Shown here: positions 5,979 to 7,049 of the stretch, one piece after another
Numbering within the stretch: position 1 is the stretch's first letter
How the letters are laid out: the number at the start of each line of letters is the position of its first letter
Source: Christensenella sp. UBA1431
Lineage (GTDB): Bacteria; Bacillota; Clostridia; Christensenellales; UBA1431
Direction of reading: 5' to 3'
Assembly: GCA_002329665.1 (NCBI GenBank)
Contig: DCTV01000073.1
Location: 6,557 to 13,605, forward strand
Length of the DNA: 7,049 bases
Position numbers and translations under genes: made by a program
The notes under the pieces: generated by a model
Databases searched by the model: none
Told to the model about the DNA's origin: nothing
Seen by the model: the letters and a program-made list of their open reading frames with translations, nothing else

Positions 5979-7049
5979 CCTCAGAAGCAATGCGTATTTT
6001 GTACACGTTCAGGCGGTCGAAACTCTCGACCACCGCCGCCTCGGTCCGTATCCCGAATTTTTCCAGCAGATACTGCTGAATCAGCGTGGGCTCCCCGATC
6101 TCGACGAGATACTCGTTGTCGTTTAGCAGGCTTAAAAATGGATTTTCGATCCCGTGTTCCTCCATGAACTCGTAGTACCTGGGGGTCTTCGTGTTCCACC
6201 CGCCGAGTATGATGAAGTTTTCGAACATTCCCCTTTCGGGCGCGTAGAACACGCTGTAGGCGCTGTAGCGGTCGCTCGCCGCACTGACGGAACTCAAAAA
6301 GAGTTTGTCCTTGTTGCCCGCGATATACCGGTCAAGCTCCCGGATGTACGCGTACCTGTCCGTCCCCGCCGAGGCCCGGTCGCTTGCGAGGACCGTGTTC
6401 ATAAGCAGCATGGACACCGCAACGAATCCCACTACCACCGACGCGAAGGCGTTCCTCCTCCCCGAAGGGCCTTTCGCGTCCCGCCTTCTGAGCACCGGCC
6501 TGAACGCGGTATAGTCGGCGAGCAGCAGCAGTAAGAGTATCCCCAGCACGTAATGCGGATATACCGTGCGGATCGGGGCGCGCCTGAGTATGATGAAGCC
6601 GACGTGCACCAGGACCGCCGAGGCCGCAACAATGGAAGGCAGCAGGTGCTTTTTGCGGGTCATGAGACAGAGCGCGAGACAGAGCGCCAGGATGCAGAAG
6701 GGAAAGAAGATCAAAACGGAATACATGTCGTGGACGAAGTCCGAGATGACGTACGGTATCGTGAGCGAAGGCCCCGCCGCGTCCTCGCGGATGGCTTCGA
6801 GCTTCTCAGTCGAGAAGGTCTCCTCGTCCGCAAGGTACCAGTGGTAGAACATTTCGTAGTCGTTTTCGCTCCATCCGGCCTTTTCGAACACTTCCCTGTT
6901 TGCGTCGTAGTCCAGGCGGGGCATGTCCAGCAGCGACGACCTCGCCGAGTTGTACGCGAAGTAGTCCTGCCACCGATTCGACCGGTAGGCGTTGGCGTCG
7001 GCCCACATCGCCCCCGCGCACAGCACGCAGGTCACCGCCAGCCACGCGG
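5959..7049 (-). CDS. Polytopic membrane protein of unknown function (5' partial)
   Basis: The frame is open to the right edge (AWLA precedes the GTG at 7033-7035), so the true start lies outside the window and that GTG is probably internal. The visible 362 residues start with the end of a membrane helix. A soluble loop follows (WADANAYRSNRWQDYFAYNSARSSL and the NDYEMFYHWYLADEETFS segment), rich in aromatic and acidic residues. About four helices come next (around 6688-6725, 6595-6650, 6500-6560 and 6395-6450). The last part, about 150 residues, is a soluble domain (KDKLFLSSVSAASDRYSAYSVF to RLNVYKIRI). Related-looking loops occur in uncharacterised membrane proteins of Firmicutes that I recall, but I cannot name a family. 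Its helix-then-soluble-tail layout parallels the downstream gene. The pair probably acts together, perhaps in making or modifying a surface glycan. Confidence 0.65.
   Translation of the reverse strand, partial: AWLAVTCVLCAGAMWADANAYRSNRWQDYFAYNSARSSLLDMPRLDYDANREVFEKAGWSENDYEMFYHWYLADEETFSTEKLEAIREDAAGPSLTIPYVISDFVHDMYSVLIFFPFCILALCLALCLMTRKKHLLPSIVAASAVLVHVGFIILRRAPIRTVYPHYVLGILLLLLLADYTAFRPVLRRRDAKGPSGRRNAFASVVVGFVAVSMLLMNTVLASDRASAGTDRYAYIRELDRYIAGNKDKLFLSSVSAASDRYSAYSVFYAPERGMFENFIILGGWNTKTPRYYEFMEEHGIENPFLSLLNDNEYLVEIGEPTLIQQYLLEKFGIRTEAAVVESFDRLNVYKIRIASEDDKNSD

Noticed and set aside
5979..5990. TTG at 5988-5990 as start of the GT39-like gene
   Set aside because: It has no ribosome binding site (preceded by AAAATACGCA). 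The ATG at 5976-5978 gives a normal basic N-terminus before the first helix, although its own ribosome binding site is also poor.
7033..7035. GTG as the start of the rightmost membrane protein
   Set aside because: The frame stays open to the window edge and the residues before the GTG continue a hydrophobic segment, so the gene is almost certainly truncated by the window.
1..7049. CRISPR arrays, tRNA or rRNA genes, transposase genes, attachment sites
   Set aside because: No regularly spaced direct repeats, no tRNA-like cloverleaf and no recombinase or transposase motifs were seen on either strand.

Overview
The window looks like chromosomal DNA from a GC-rich member of the Firmicutes, most likely a Clostridia-type gut or anaerobic lineage. 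This is inferred from strong AAGGAGG/GAGGTGA ribosome binding sites, a TPP riboswitch that acts through an intrinsic terminator, a lipobox-type lipoprotein, a MTH1187/YkoF-type thiamine-binding protein beside a ThiXYZ-like transporter, and a TipA-type MerR regulator. No rRNA or other taxonomic marker is present, so the assignment is tentative. Except for a gene tail at the extreme left, every gene is on the minus strand, so transcription runs from right to left.

Layout. (1) Positions 2-139 (+) hold the C-terminus of an unidentified membrane protein. It converges on the thiamine operon across a long bidirectional terminator hairpin (202-235). (2) Positions 242-3290 (-) are a four-gene thiamine/pyrimidine-precursor uptake operon. 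In order of transcription it has a sigma-70-type promoter (3260-3288), a TPP riboswitch (about 3157-3246), a riboswitch-controlled terminator (3100-3127), a small thiamine-binding protein, an ABC permease (ThiX-like), a substrate-binding lipoprotein (ThiY-like) and an ABC ATPase (ThiZ-like). (3) Positions 3401-4177 (-) encode a TipA-family MerR regulator with a short-leader promoter. Its -35 and -10 boxes are 19 bp apart around an imperfect dyad, the classic layout of a MerR-activated promoter. (4) Positions 4242-7049 (-) hold two overlapping genes for large polytopic membrane proteins. The downstream one resembles GT-C/GT39 glycosyltransferases. The upstream one is cut by the window edge and is of unknown function.

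How the parts work together. When TPP is plentiful the riboswitch should fold, free the terminator and shut off the operon. When TPP is scarce the P1 5' strand can instead pair with the ascending arm of the terminator, which allows read-through. The operon then makes a lipoprotein that captures a thiamine-related pyrimidine, a permease and ATPase that import it, and a small protein predicted to bind thiamine. The MerR and membrane-protein genes have no visible functional link to thiamine. I found no CRISPR array, tRNA, insertion sequence, phage gene or clearly novel system. The most instructive observations are regulatory.
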